In this document: piece after piece, positions 50,603 through 58,197 of the stretch | Layout: the number at the start of each line of letters is the position of its first letter | How positions within the stretch are numbered: the first letter of the stretch is position 1 | NCBI GenBank assembly: GCA_963725155.1 | Contig: CAVRXU010000008.1 | Coordinates: 558,001 to 622,000, forward strand | DNA length: 64,000 nt | Origin: DATDAH01 sp963725155 | Lineage (GTDB): Bacteria > Actinomycetota > Acidimicrobiia > Acidimicrobiales > DATDAH01 | Reading direction: 5' to 3' | Position numbers and translations under genes: made by a program | The notes under the pieces: model-generated | The model's database searches: none | Seen by the model: the letters and a program-made list of their open reading frames with translations, nothing else | Told to the model about the DNA's origin: nothing

Positions 50603-51850
50603 TCAGCTCCCTACCCCGTCGTACGCCGCCACGATCGTGCCGGACAGGGGCCCGAAGCCGACCTTGTCCTCACCGGTGCCGGCCCAGCCGTCGAGGACGA
50701 CCTCGTCGCCGTCGGCCAGGAACGACCGCTCCTCCCCCGTCGACAGGGTGAAGGGCTCGGCCCCCCGCCACGTCCGCTCGATGAGCGAGCCGGCCTGCGT
50801 GGTGTGGTCCGGGCCCGAGATGGTGCCGCTGGCCAGGAGGTCACCCGGCCGGACGGTGGCCCCGTTGACCGTGCAGTGGGCCAGCTGCTGGGCCGGGGTC
50901 CAGTAGAGCGACGGGGCCAGGTCGACCTCGCCGACGCGGAAGGGCTCGGCTCCCTCGTCCCGCATGCGGGCGCTGGCCAGGTCGACGGTCAGGTGCAGGT
51001 CGGGCACCGCCGGGTCGCCCCGCAGGTACGACAACGGCTCCGGGTCCTGCTCGGCGGCCAGCCCGGCTACGCGGTGGGGCGCCAGGGCGTCGACGGTCAC
51101 GACCCATGGTGACACCGATGTGGCGAAGGACTTGCCCAGGAAGGGGCCGAGGGGCTGGTACTCCCAGGCCTGGATGTCGCGGGCCGACCAGTCGTTGACG
51201 AGCACGAAGCCGAACAGGTGGGCGTCGGCCTCGTCGACCGGGATGGGCTGGCCGGCCTCGTTGCCCACGCCGACGATGGCCCCCAGCTCGAGCTCGATGT
51301 CGAGCTGGGCGGACGGCGCCAACACGGGGGCGCCGTCCACCAACACCTGGCCCGACGGCCGCGTGATCGCACCGCCCCCGACCACAATCGTCCCCGCCCG
51401 CCCGTGATAGGCGACGGGGAGGTGCTTCCAGTTGGGCTGCAGGGGGTCGCCGCCGGGGCGCAGGATGCGACCGAGGTTGGTGGCGTGGTGGAGCCCGGCG
51501 TAGCCGTCGACGTAGTCGCCGATCGTCACCGGCAGCTCCATGGACAACGCCGTCCGACCGACCATCGCCTTGGCCAAGCGGTCCGGCTCGGTCCGCAGGA
51601 TCGAGGCGACCTCCTCCCGCAGCCCCCGCCAGGTCGGCGGGCCGGCCGCCAGCAGGCCGTCCAGGCGACAGCCCTCGACGATCGTCGGGTCGACGGCGAC
51701 GAGTCCCAAGCCGGCCGCCGCCGCCACGTCGACGGCATGGTCACCGACGGCGATGTGGACCCGGCCGTCGGCCACACCGAACGGCAGGTTGGCCAGTGTG
51801 AAGGGTGACTCGTCGGGGACCGGGACGCCGTTGCTCAGGTCGAGGGCCAA
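50603..51850 (-). CDS. fahA: Fumarylacetoacetase
   Basis: A 415-residue full-length fumarylacetoacetase cleaving fumarylacetoacetate to fumarate and acetoacetate. The N-terminal domain begins ALDLSNGVPVPDESPFTLAN. The catalytic domain shows DYVDGYAGLHHATNLGRILR, KHLPVAYHGRAGTIV, DIELELGAIVG (metal), VNDWSARDIQAWEYQPLGPF and GPDHTTQAGSLIERTW. The start is TTG, fixed by the family N-terminus; GGGGGC lies upstream. It precedes hmgA and follows an SRPBCC gene on the same strand. Confidence 0.94.
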   Translation of the reverse strand: MALDLSNGVPVPDESPFTLANLPFGVADGRVHIAVGDHAVDVAAAAGLGLVAVDPTIVEGCRLDGLLAAGPPTWRGLREEVASILRTEPDRLAKAMVGRTALSMELPVTIGDYVDGYAGLHHATNLGRILRPGGDPLQPNWKHLPVAYHGRAGTIVVGGGAITRPSGQVLVDGAPVLAPSAQLDIELELGAIVGVGNEAGQPIPVDEADAHLFGFVLVNDWSARDIQAWEYQPLGPFLGKSFATSVSPWVVTVDALAPHRVAGLAAEQDPEPLSYLRGDPAVPDLHLTVDLASARMRDEGAEPFRVGEVDLAPSLYWTPAQQLAHCTVNGATVRPGDLLASGTISGPDHTTQAGSLIERTWRGAEPFTLSTGEERSFLADGDEVVLDGWAGTGEDKVGFGPLSGTIVAAYDGVGS

Positions 51851-51854
51851 GGGC

Positions 51855-52295
51855 TCACGCCCCCTGCAGGATCGTCTTCAGCCTGTCCAGATCCTTGTCG
51901 TTGGCCCGCCGCATCGCCGCGGCCATGATCGGTGCCACCAGCCGGAAGAACCCGGCCGGCTCTCCCCGGTTGCGCAGGGTCATCCGGGTGTACCCGTCGG
52001 CCGTGGGCAACCAGGTGTAGGTCGTCTCCATCGCGAAGGGCCCCTCGGCGCTGCGCATGACGAGGCGCTCGCCGGGCACCAGCTCGACGACCTCGTAGGT
52101 GTAGGTCAGCCGCCGACCCATGAACCGGGCGACGAACGTCATCCGGGAGCCGACCTCCACCGGGGGCTCGGTCTCCCATTGGACCGACTCGATGTTGTCG
52201 TACCAGTCCGGGGCGTTGGTGGGGTCGGCCGCGTAGCCGGCCACCTCGGCCACCGGCCGGGCGATGACGGTCTCGGTCTCGACGTCGACGGCGAT
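51855..52295 (-). CDS. SRPBCC family protein with a non-canonical start
   Basis: A protein of about 146 residues: VDVETETVIARPVAEVAGYA opens the helix-grip fold and WYDNIESVQWETEPPVEVGS continues it; the end is KDLDRLKTILQGA. No ATG, GTG or TTG lies where the domain begins. Two candidates remain: ATC at 52293-52295, 6 nt after a TACGGT -10 box, and CTG at 52320-52322, which overlaps the VOC stop as CTGA. The nearest upstream ATG (52394) would add unrelated residues inside the VOC gene. Role in the tyrosine-degradation operon unknown. Confidence 0.75.
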   Translation of the reverse strand: MAVDVETETVIARPVAEVAGYAADPTNAPDWYDNIESVQWETEPPVEVGSRMTFVARFMGRRLTYTYEVVELVPGERLVMRSAEGPFAMETTYTWLPTADGYTRMTLRNRGEPAGFFRLVAPIMAAAMRRANDKDLDRLKTILQGA

Positions 52296-52318
52296 GCCCC
52301 CACCGTACGCCGGGATCC

Positions 52319-52687
52319 TCAGCCGTAGTTGGGGATCTGCTGGACCGCCCAGCCGTTGCCGTCGGGGTCGGCGAACCAGATGAAGCGGCCCCATTCGAAG
52401 TCCTCGATGCCCTTGACCTCGATGCCGCGGCCCTCGAGCTCGGCCTTGGCCGCCTCGATGTCGTCGACGACCACCTGCAGGCCCTGGACCGAGCCCGGCT
52501 CGGCCTCGCTGACGCCCAGGCCGAAGGCGATCGAGCAGGCCGAGCCCGGAGGGGTCACCTGCACGAAGCGCATCTCGTCGCCCACGACGTGGTCATGGTC
52601 GATGGTGAAGCCGACCTGCTCGTAGAAGGCCTTGGCCCGGTCCACGTCGCTCACCGGGATCGCCACCAGCTCCAGTCGGAAGTCCAT
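52319..52687 (-). CDS. VOC family protein (glyoxalase-like)
   Basis: A 122-residue single-domain VOC protein: MDFRLELVAIPVSDVDRAKA, FYEQVGFTIDHDHVVGDEMR, FVQVTPPGSACSIAFGLGVS, and IEDFEWGRFIWFADPDGNGW with the final metal-site Glu/Asp region. It is too short to be 4-hydroxyphenylpyruvate dioxygenase, which has two such modules of larger size, despite being first in an operon with fahA and hmgA. The ATG follows GGAG. Confidence 0.9.
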   Translation of the reverse strand: MDFRLELVAIPVSDVDRAKAFYEQVGFTIDHDHVVGDEMRFVQVTPPGSACSIAFGLGVSEAEPGSVQGLQVVVDDIEAAKAELEGRGIEVKGIEDFEWGRFIWFADPDGNGWAVQQIPNYG

Positions 52688-52761
52688 CGTCTCGCTCCTC
52701 GTCGTCGTCGGGCCCGTCCATCGGGTCGCAAGCAGAGCGTCTCACGCCTTGCGGACAGATC

Positions 52762-52777
52762 CTGGCCGCAAGGCCAG
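52762..52777. repeat. Short hairpin with GCAA tetraloop
   Basis: CTGGCC-GCAA-GGCCAG forms a 6-bp stem closed by a GNRA loop, flanked by direct repeats of CAGATCCT. It lies in the 130-bp gap between the VOC gene (minus) and the FAH-type gene (plus) and might be a regulatory structure. Confidence 0.3.
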
Positions 52778-52817
52778 ATCCTCAGCGAAGGTCGGGTGGG
52801 GTCATACTTGTCGACCG

Positions 52818-53642
52818 ATGAAGCTGGCGACGATCCGCGACCGTGACCGCACCAAGGCCGTGCGCATCGACGGCGAGGAGGCCGTCGAGCTCGACGCCGC
52901 CGACGTGGGCGCGGTCCTGCACCGCGACGACTGGCAGGCCTGGGCCGCTGCCGGTGACGGGACCCGTCGACCCGTCGCCGACCTGGACTACGCGCCGCTG
53001 ATCGTCGCCCCCGACAAGATCGTCTGCTGCGGCCTCAACTACCGCAACCACATCCTCGAGTTCACCCGCGAGCTGCCGTCCCACCCCACGCTCTTCGCCA
53101 AGTACCGCTCGACCCTCACCGGGGCCCACGACGACATCGAACTACCGACGGTCACCGACGACGTCGACTGGGAGGTCGAGCTGGCGGTCATCATCGGCAG
53201 GCGGGGCCGCGCCATCGCCGAGGCCGATGCCGCCGCCCACATCGCCGGCTTCGCCGTCCTCAACGACGTCTCGATGCGGGAGTACCAGAACCGCACCCTC
53301 CAGTGGCTCCAGGGCAAGTGCTTCGAGGCGACCACCCCGCTCGGACCGTGGCTGGTCACCAGCGACGAATCACCGGGGCCGAGTCGCGAGGTCGTCTGTG
53401 AGGTCGACGGCGAGGTCAAGCAGAAGGCGAACACCAGCGACCTGCTCTTCGGCCCCGAGCACCTGGTGTCCTACATCTCGGACGTCATCACGCTGGAGCC
53501 CGGCGACGTGATCGCCACCGGCACCCCCGGTGGTGTGGGCTTCGCCCGGGACCCCAAGGAGGGCCTCGTCGACGGCAGCGTGATGGTCACCAAGATCGAA
53601 GGCCTCGGCGAGTGCCGCAACGTGTTCAAGGCGGCCCGCTGA
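52818..53642 (+). CDS. Fumarylacetoacetate hydrolase (FAH) family protein
   Basis: A 274-residue FAH-fold enzyme: MKLATIRDRDRTKAVRIDGE (N-terminal part), KIVCCGLNYRNHILEFTREL, DWEVELAVIIGRRGRAI (metal Glu), VLNDVSMREYQNRTLQWLQG, and DVIATGTPGGVGFARDP. This single-domain type includes 2-keto-pentenoate hydratases, acylpyruvases and oxaloacetate decarboxylases, so it is distinct from the full-length FahA next door. It has a candidate -10 TACTTG 7 nt before the ATG. It may degrade a related ring-cleavage product. Confidence 0.92.
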   Translation: MKLATIRDRDRTKAVRIDGEEAVELDAADVGAVLHRDDWQAWAAAGDGTRRPVADLDYAPLIVAPDKIVCCGLNYRNHILEFTRELPSHPTLFAKYRSTLTGAHDDIELPTVTDDVDWEVELAVIIGRRGRAIAEADAAAHIAGFAVLNDVSMREYQNRTLQWLQGKCFEATTPLGPWLVTSDESPGPSREVVCEVDGEVKQKANTSDLLFGPEHLVSYISDVITLEPGDVIATGTPGGVGFARDPKEGLVDGSVMVTKIEGLGECRNVFKAAR

Positions 53643-53684
53643 CCCGATTCGGGCGCTCGCCCTCGCGGGCGCTACAAACGCCCG

Positions 53685-54542
53685 GTGGCGAGCAACCCCG
53701 ATCCGGCCTTCCGGGTGGACTCGAGCCGAGGCGTCTCGGTCGCCGTCCACGATCTCGGCGGCGAGGGCGACCCGCTCCTGGTGGCCCACGCCAACGGGTT
53801 CTGCGGAGGGGCCTATGGCCCGCTGGCCCGCGAGCTGGCCCCGCACCGTCACGTCTGGGCCCTGGACTTCCGGGGGCAGGGCCAGTCGACGCTGCCGCAG
53901 GACCTGGACTTCGACTGGATGGGCCTGGCCGACGACGTGCTCGCCGTGGTCGACGCCCTCGGCGGCGGGCCGATCGACGCCATCGGGCACTCGATGGGCG
54001 GCGCCGGGCTCCTGCGGGCCGAGGTCCACCGCCCCGGCACCATCCGGCGCGCCTACCTCTACGAGCCGATCGTGTTCCCGGTCGGACAGGGCCACGTGAG
54101 CGCCGGTGGCAACGTCATGGCCGAGGGCGCACGCCGGCGCCGGGAGACCTTCTCGTCCCGGGCTCAGGCCGTCTGGTCCTATGCCCGCCGCCCGCCGCTC
54201 GGGTACCTGCGGGCCGACGCCCTGGCCGCGTACGTCGAGCACGGCTTCGAGGAACTGGAGGACGGCACCGCCCGCCTGCGCTGCCGGGGGGAGCACGAGG
54301 CCCTGATGTTCGAGGCCAGCGGGACCATCACGACCGACGATGCGAAGGCGGTGACCGTCCCGGTGACCGTGGCGGTGGGCGCGCTGGAGGAGGGCTGGGG
54401 CGGTCCCGCCCGCTTCGCCCCCGCGGTGGCCGAGGCGCTGCCGAACGGCCGCCTGAGCCTCCACCCGCTCCTCGGGCACTTCGGCCCGTTGGAGAACCCG
54501 CCCGTGATCGCCGCCGACGTCCTGACCGCGATCGAGCCGTGA
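53685..54542 (+). CDS. Alpha/beta hydrolase
   Basis: A 285-residue alpha/beta hydrolase. HANGFCGGAYGPLARELAPH forms the oxyanion/strand-3 region, FRGQGQSTLP follows, the nucleophile elbow is IGHSMGGAGLL, and a late His is in HPLLGHFGPLENPP. The acid residue is not obvious. Start GTG 53685 has a candidate TACAAA box 6 nt upstream. Stands alone between the FAH gene and the methyltransferase operon; substrate unknown. Confidence 0.9.
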   Translation: MASNPDPAFRVDSSRGVSVAVHDLGGEGDPLLVAHANGFCGGAYGPLARELAPHRHVWALDFRGQGQSTLPQDLDFDWMGLADDVLAVVDALGGGPIDAIGHSMGGAGLLRAEVHRPGTIRRAYLYEPIVFPVGQGHVSAGGNVMAEGARRRRETFSSRAQAVWSYARRPPLGYLRADALAAYVEHGFEELEDGTARLRCRGEHEALMFEASGTITTDDAKAVTVPVTVAVGALEEGWGGPARFAPAVAEALPNGRLSLHPLLGHFGPLENPPVIAADVLTAIEP

Positions 54543-54550
54543 TCATTTTC

Positions 54551-54585
54551 TTTACAGCTGTCTAGACGTGTGATGCACTGGTCGG
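54551..54585 (+). promoter_or_regulatory. Promoter with palindromic spacer (methyltransferase-tetR-Rieske operon)
   Basis: TTTACA (-35, 54551-54556), 17-bp spacer, TGCACT (-10, 54574-54579), then 6 nt to the GTG at 54586. The spacer contains two overlapping perfect 8-bp palindromes, ACAGCTGT and GTCTAGAC, in an unusually AT-rich patch. This is a classic repressor site position, and the operon itself encodes a TetR regulator. Confidence 0.6.
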
Positions 54586-55377
54586 GTGGGCGAGCCTGAG
54601 TCGTACCGGATCAACGAGGACGACGAGCAGGTCCGGCTCGAGCAGATCCGCCTGCTGACCCTCGCCCGGGTGGTCGACCCCGCGACTCGGGCGCTGCTGG
54701 AGCCGCTGGTCCAGCCCGGCTGGCAGTGCTGTGACGTCGGCTCGGGCGCCGGCACGGTGGTGGCCTGGCTGGCCGGACGGGTCGGGGCCGAGGGTCGGGT
54801 CGTGTCCCTCGACGTGGACACGCGGTTTCAGCCCCCGTCCTTCGAAACGGTCGAAGTCCGCCAAACCGACATCACGGTCGAGCCCATCGGCGACGCCGAG
54901 TTCGACCTCGTCCACGCCCGGGGCCTCCTGCAGCACCTGGTCCAGCGGGAGGTTGTGCTGGCGGCGATGGTCGCGGCGACAAAGCCCGGCGGCTGGGTCG
55001 TGGCCACCGACACCGACTGGATCCAGTTCGACGCCCAGGCCATCCCCGAGCCCTTCGCCACGCTCTCGTCCACGCTCCGGGCCCATTCGGTCCAACAGCA
55101 CGGGTACGACGGCACCTGGGGCCGGCGCCTCGTCCCCGCCTTCCAAGCCCTCGGGCTGACCGACGTCGACGCCTCCGGCCACAGCTGGACCATGCACGGC
55201 GGCACCGACTCGGCCGAGTGGTACGTCGGCGCGCTCGACCGGGCCCTGCCGGTGCTGCCCCGGGAGATCTTCCCGGACGGCTTCGTGCCCGAGGACGCCA
55301 TCGCCCAGGCCCGGCAGCCCGACTTCGCCATCCTCTCCCCGCTGTCGGTGACCTGCGTCGGACGGAAGCCGGCATGA
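54586..55377 (+). CDS. SAM-dependent methyltransferase
   Basis: A 263-residue class-I methyltransferase: CDVGSGAGTVVAWLAGRVGA (motif I, SAM), VVSLDVDTRFQPP (motif II, acidic residue for ribose), FDLVHARGLLQHL and MVAATKPGGWVVATDTDW (motifs III/IV). N- and C-terminal additions may hold the substrate. First gene of an operon with tetR and a Rieske oxygenase, coupled by ATGA. Substrate unknown; association with an oxygenase suggests small-molecule methylation. Confidence 0.92.
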   Translation: MGEPESYRINEDDEQVRLEQIRLLTLARVVDPATRALLEPLVQPGWQCCDVGSGAGTVVAWLAGRVGAEGRVVSLDVDTRFQPPSFETVEVRQTDITVEPIGDAEFDLVHARGLLQHLVQREVVLAAMVAATKPGGWVVATDTDWIQFDAQAIPEPFATLSSTLRAHSVQQHGYDGTWGRRLVPAFQALGLTDVDASGHSWTMHGGTDSAEWYVGALDRALPVLPREIFPDGFVPEDAIAQARQPDFAILSPLSVTCVGRKPA

Positions 55378-55967
55378 CCGTCGCCGAAGCCGCCGTCATC
55401 ACCCGCCCGCTCTCGCGCACACAGGCCGCGACCCGACGCAAGCTCCTCGATGCCGCCCGGGCCCTGGCCGCCACCGACGGCTACGACGGCGTGACCGTGC
55501 GCACGGTCGCCGCCGCGGCCGGGGTGTCGGCGCCGACCGCCTACCAGTACTTCTCCTCCAAGGACCACCTGCTCGTCGACGTGCTCGTGGAGCTGGTCGG
55601 GACCACGACGATCTCGCTGGCGGACCGGCCGGTGAAAGGCGCCACGCTCGCCGATCGAGCGTCGGCCACGCTCCGCCGGGCCGTGGCCAACGTGGCCCGG
55701 GCCCCCGAGCTCTACGTCGCCCTGACCCGGGCCTACCTGACCGGCGGGCCCGATGTGGCCCACGCCCGCGACGCCATGGAGGGCTCGACCCGGCGCTGGA
55801 CCGAGCTGGCGCTGGCGGGCACGGACGTCGACCCCGACCTCCAGGACGTGCTCGAGAGCCTCCTCTTCGCCCACATGGTCGGCCTGGTCACCGGTCGCCG
55901 CACCCCCGCCACCCTGGCCGACGACCTCGAGCGGGCCGTCCGCACCGTCCTGGAGGCCCGCGCGTGA
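55374..55967 (+). CDS. TetR family transcriptional regulator
   Basis: A 197-residue TetR-type regulator: AATRRKLLDAARALAATDGY, VTVRTVAAAAGVSAPTAYQY, FSSKDHLLVDVL form the helix-turn-helix. The C-terminal ligand domain ends LERAVRTVLEARA. ATGA overlap with the methyltransferase and GTGA overlap with the Rieske gene place it in the middle of a three-gene operon, so it likely represses its own promoter at 54551-54585. Confidence 0.94.
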   Translation: MTVAEAAVITRPLSRTQAATRRKLLDAARALAATDGYDGVTVRTVAAAAGVSAPTAYQYFSSKDHLLVDVLVELVGTTTISLADRPVKGATLADRASATLRRAVANVARAPELYVALTRAYLTGGPDVAHARDAMEGSTRRWTELALAGTDVDPDLQDVLESLLFAHMVGLVTGRRTPATLADDLERAVRTVLEARA

Positions 55968-57391
55968 GCCCCGACTTCACGACCTCGGCGGCAGCCCGGA
56001 TCCGGGAGTTCCCGGGCGAGACGCCGCTGCAGGTGATGGCCCGGCAGGGCGAGCACGAGCCGACCCAGATGACCTCGCGGGAGCGGTTCCCGTACTACAC
56101 CTCCTTCCCATTCGCCTGGTACTGGGCCGCCTACAGCGCCGACCTGGCTCCGGGCGACGTCCGTCCCGTCCGCTACCTGGCCCGGGACCTGGTCCTCTGG
56201 CGGGACCAGGAGGGCACGGCCCACGTCATGGACGCCTACTGCCCACACCTCGGCGCCAATCTGGCCCTGGGCGGGCGGGTCGACGGCTGTCACCTGGTCT
56301 GCCCGTACCACTGGTGGGAATGGGACGGCGACGGCCGCAACGCCCACATCCCCTACAGCGACCGCCTGAACAAGAAGGCCCGGGTCCGCCCGTACCCGAC
56401 CATCGAACGCAACGGCTTCGTCCTCTTCTGGTACCACCCGGACCCCGAGCAGGTCCCGCTGTGGGAGGTCCCCCAGCTCGACGAGTACTTCACCGACGAG
56501 TGGACCGACTTCTTCCCGACCGAGTGGAAGGTGCGCTGCCCGTGGCAGGAGCTGGCCGAGAACGGGCCTGACTTCATCCACCTCAAGACCGTGCACGGGG
56601 CGGCCACCGTTCCCGAGGTCGAGGAGATCACCTACGACGGCTGGTTCAGCACGCTGCGGTCACGGGTCGACTTCGCCACGCCCCGCGGCCCGCAGCCGGG
56701 CCGCATCGACACCGACGGCTGGGGCCCGGGCGTCGGCATCGCCCGCTTCACCGGGATCATCGACACCGTGTTCATGAGCGGCTCGACGCCCATCGACTGG
56801 GAGTGGACGCTGTCGATCAAGGCCTACAAGGTGCGCAAGCTGGGCACCGACGCCGAGGCCCTGGCCAAGACGGCCCGGGTGGGCGACGCCCTCATCGCCG
56901 ACCTGCGCAAGCAGATGGCCGAGGACAACGTCATCTTCGACAACAAGGTCCACAACCCCAGCCCCGCCCTCATCGACGCCGACGGTCCCATCCTCCCCTT
57001 CCGTCGCTGGGCCGAACGGTTCTACGTCGCGACCCACCGGTTCTGGCGCCTGATCCTGGTGCGACAGAGGCCCGCGAAATCGGGCGCCAGGACGACGTCG
57101 GGTCAGGCGGTGAGCTCGGCCATCATCGTGAGGACGGCGGGGTCGCTGCTGCCGACGATCAGGGTCGACACGGGGCTGGCCTTCCAGGCTTCGAGGCGCT
57201 CGGCGATGCGGCCGCGGGGGCCGCAGAGGCTGATCTCGTCGGCGAAGTCGTCGGGCACGGCGGCGATGGCTTCGTCCCGCTTGCCCGCGAAGAAGAGGTC
57301 CTGGATCTCGAACGCCTCCGCTTCGAACCCCATCCGGGCCATCAGCTCGGTGTGGAAGTTGCGGCCCTTGGCCCCCATCCCCCCGATGTAG
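55964..57391 (+). CDS. Rieske non-heme iron oxygenase, KshA-like (C-terminal end uncertain)
   Basis: The open frame is 475 codons; the family is about 380. The Rieske cluster is C93-P-H95...C113-P-Y-H116 (AYCPHLGANLALGG, then LVCPYHWWEWDGDG). The mononuclear iron site is ENGPDFIHLKTVHG (Asp, two His). These and the general layout resemble 3-ketosteroid 9-alpha-hydroxylase oxygenase components; a reductase partner is not nearby. After about 57050 the frame enters a palindromic repeat (57040-57093) and then the opposite strand of the LLM gene, so the last ~95 residues are unlikely to be real. A stop in another frame at 57051 may mark the true end. Confidence 0.85.
   Translation: MSPDFTTSAAARIREFPGETPLQVMARQGEHEPTQMTSRERFPYYTSFPFAWYWAAYSADLAPGDVRPVRYLARDLVLWRDQEGTAHVMDAYCPHLGANLALGGRVDGCHLVCPYHWWEWDGDGRNAHIPYSDRLNKKARVRPYPTIERNGFVLFWYHPDPEQVPLWEVPQLDEYFTDEWTDFFPTEWKVRCPWQELAENGPDFIHLKTVHGAATVPEVEEITYDGWFSTLRSRVDFATPRGPQPGRIDTDGWGPGVGIARFTGIIDTVFMSGSTPIDWEWTLSIKAYKVRKLGTDAEALAKTARVGDALIADLRKQMAEDNVIFDNKVHNPSPALIDADGPILPFRRWAERFYVATHRFWRLILVRQRPAKSGARTTSGQAVSSAIIVRTAGSLLPTIRVDTGLAFQASRRSAMRPRGPQRLISSAKSSGTAAMASSRLPAKKRSWISNASASNPIRAISSVWKLRPLAPIPPM
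57040..57093. repeat. Palindrome, family 1 (copy D)
   Basis: Arms GTTCTGGCGCCTGAT and ATCGGGCGCCAGGAC, 54 bp overall. It lies between the converging Rieske and LLM genes and matches copies A and B in arm sequence. Its left arm is read as the end of the Rieske open frame. Confidence 0.6.
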
Positions 57392-58119
57392 AAGCCGAGG
57401 GTGGCCTTCACCGGCCACAGGGCGGTGGCCACGTCGTCGTCCACGAACACCGACACGTTCACCGCGATCTCGAAGCCCTCGGGCACCGCCGGCAGCTCGT
57501 AGAGGTCCGCCCGGGACGGCGGGAAGTAGAGCGGCAGCCAGCCGTCGGCGATCTCGAAGGCCAGGGCCACGTTCTTCGGGCCCTCCGCGCCGAGGAAGAT
57601 CGGGATGCGGGGCCGCAAGGGGTGGGTGATCAGCTTCAGCGGCTTGCCCAGGCCGACCGAGCCCTCGCCGTCGTAGGGCAGCGGGTAGTGGGGGCCGGCG
57701 CTGGCGACCGGGGCCTCCCGGGCCACCGTCCGCCGAACGATGTCGACGTACTCCCGGGTCCGGGCCAGCGGCTTGGCGAACGGCCGGCCGTACCAGCCCT
57801 CGGCCACCTGCGGCCCGCCCACGCCGAGGCCGAGCACGGCTCGCCCACCAGACAGGCCGTCCAGGGTGATGGCGTGCATGGCCGCCGTGGTCGGGGGCCG
57901 GGCCCCGATCTGGGCGATCCCCGTGCAGAGCTTGATCGACGACGTCGACCCCGCCACCGCAGCCAGCGGGGCGAAGGCATCGCTCGACCACGACTCTCCG
58001 GTCCACAGCGAGTCGTACCCGAGGGCTTCAGCCTGCCGGGCCGAGGCGATCAGGTCTGTCGCGGGGCGGGGGTCCGCCGTCCAGTAGCCGTACTGGTAGC
58101 CGAGCTTCAGGTTGGGCAC
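57103..58119 (-). CDS. LLM-class F420-dependent oxidoreductase
   Basis: A 338-residue luciferase-like TIM-barrel protein: LKLGYQYGYWTADPRPATDL, ALGYDSLWTGESWSSDAFAP, SIKLCTGIAQIGARPPTTAA, GRAVLGLGVGGPQVAEGWYG, RPRIPIFLGAEGPKNVALAF. This is the pattern of mycobacterial F420-dependent enzymes. GTG 58119 has a CACCCT box 6 nt upstream on the minus strand. Converges with the Rieske gene, and is divergent from the SRPBCC-like gene. Confidence 0.93.
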   Translation of the reverse strand: MPNLKLGYQYGYWTADPRPATDLIASARQAEALGYDSLWTGESWSSDAFAPLAAVAGSTSSIKLCTGIAQIGARPPTTAAMHAITLDGLSGGRAVLGLGVGGPQVAEGWYGRPFAKPLARTREYVDIVRRTVAREAPVASAGPHYPLPYDGEGSVGLGKPLKLITHPLRPRIPIFLGAEGPKNVALAFEIADGWLPLYFPPSRADLYELPAVPEGFEIAVNVSVFVDDDVATALWPVKATLGFYIGGMGAKGRNFHTELMARMGFEAEAFEIQDLFFAGKRDEAIAAVPDDFADEISLCGPRGRIAERLEAWKASPVSTLIVGSSDPAVLTMMAELTA

Positions 58120-58197
58120 GCGGGAAGGGTGGCACGGTTGACCTCGAAGGGACGAACGGCTCTAGGCGGGCGGTGACTGCTCCGCCACCCTGGGGGC
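58120..58197. promoter_or_regulatory. Symmetric divergent promoter region
   Basis: Inverted copies of AGGGTGGC (58126-58133) and GCCACCCT (58184-58191) place the same box, CACCCT, exactly 6 nt before the GTG at 58119 (minus) and the ATG at 58198 (plus). A TTGACC lies at 58138-58143. The mirror-image spacing supports two leaderless promoters under shared control. Confidence 0.45.
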
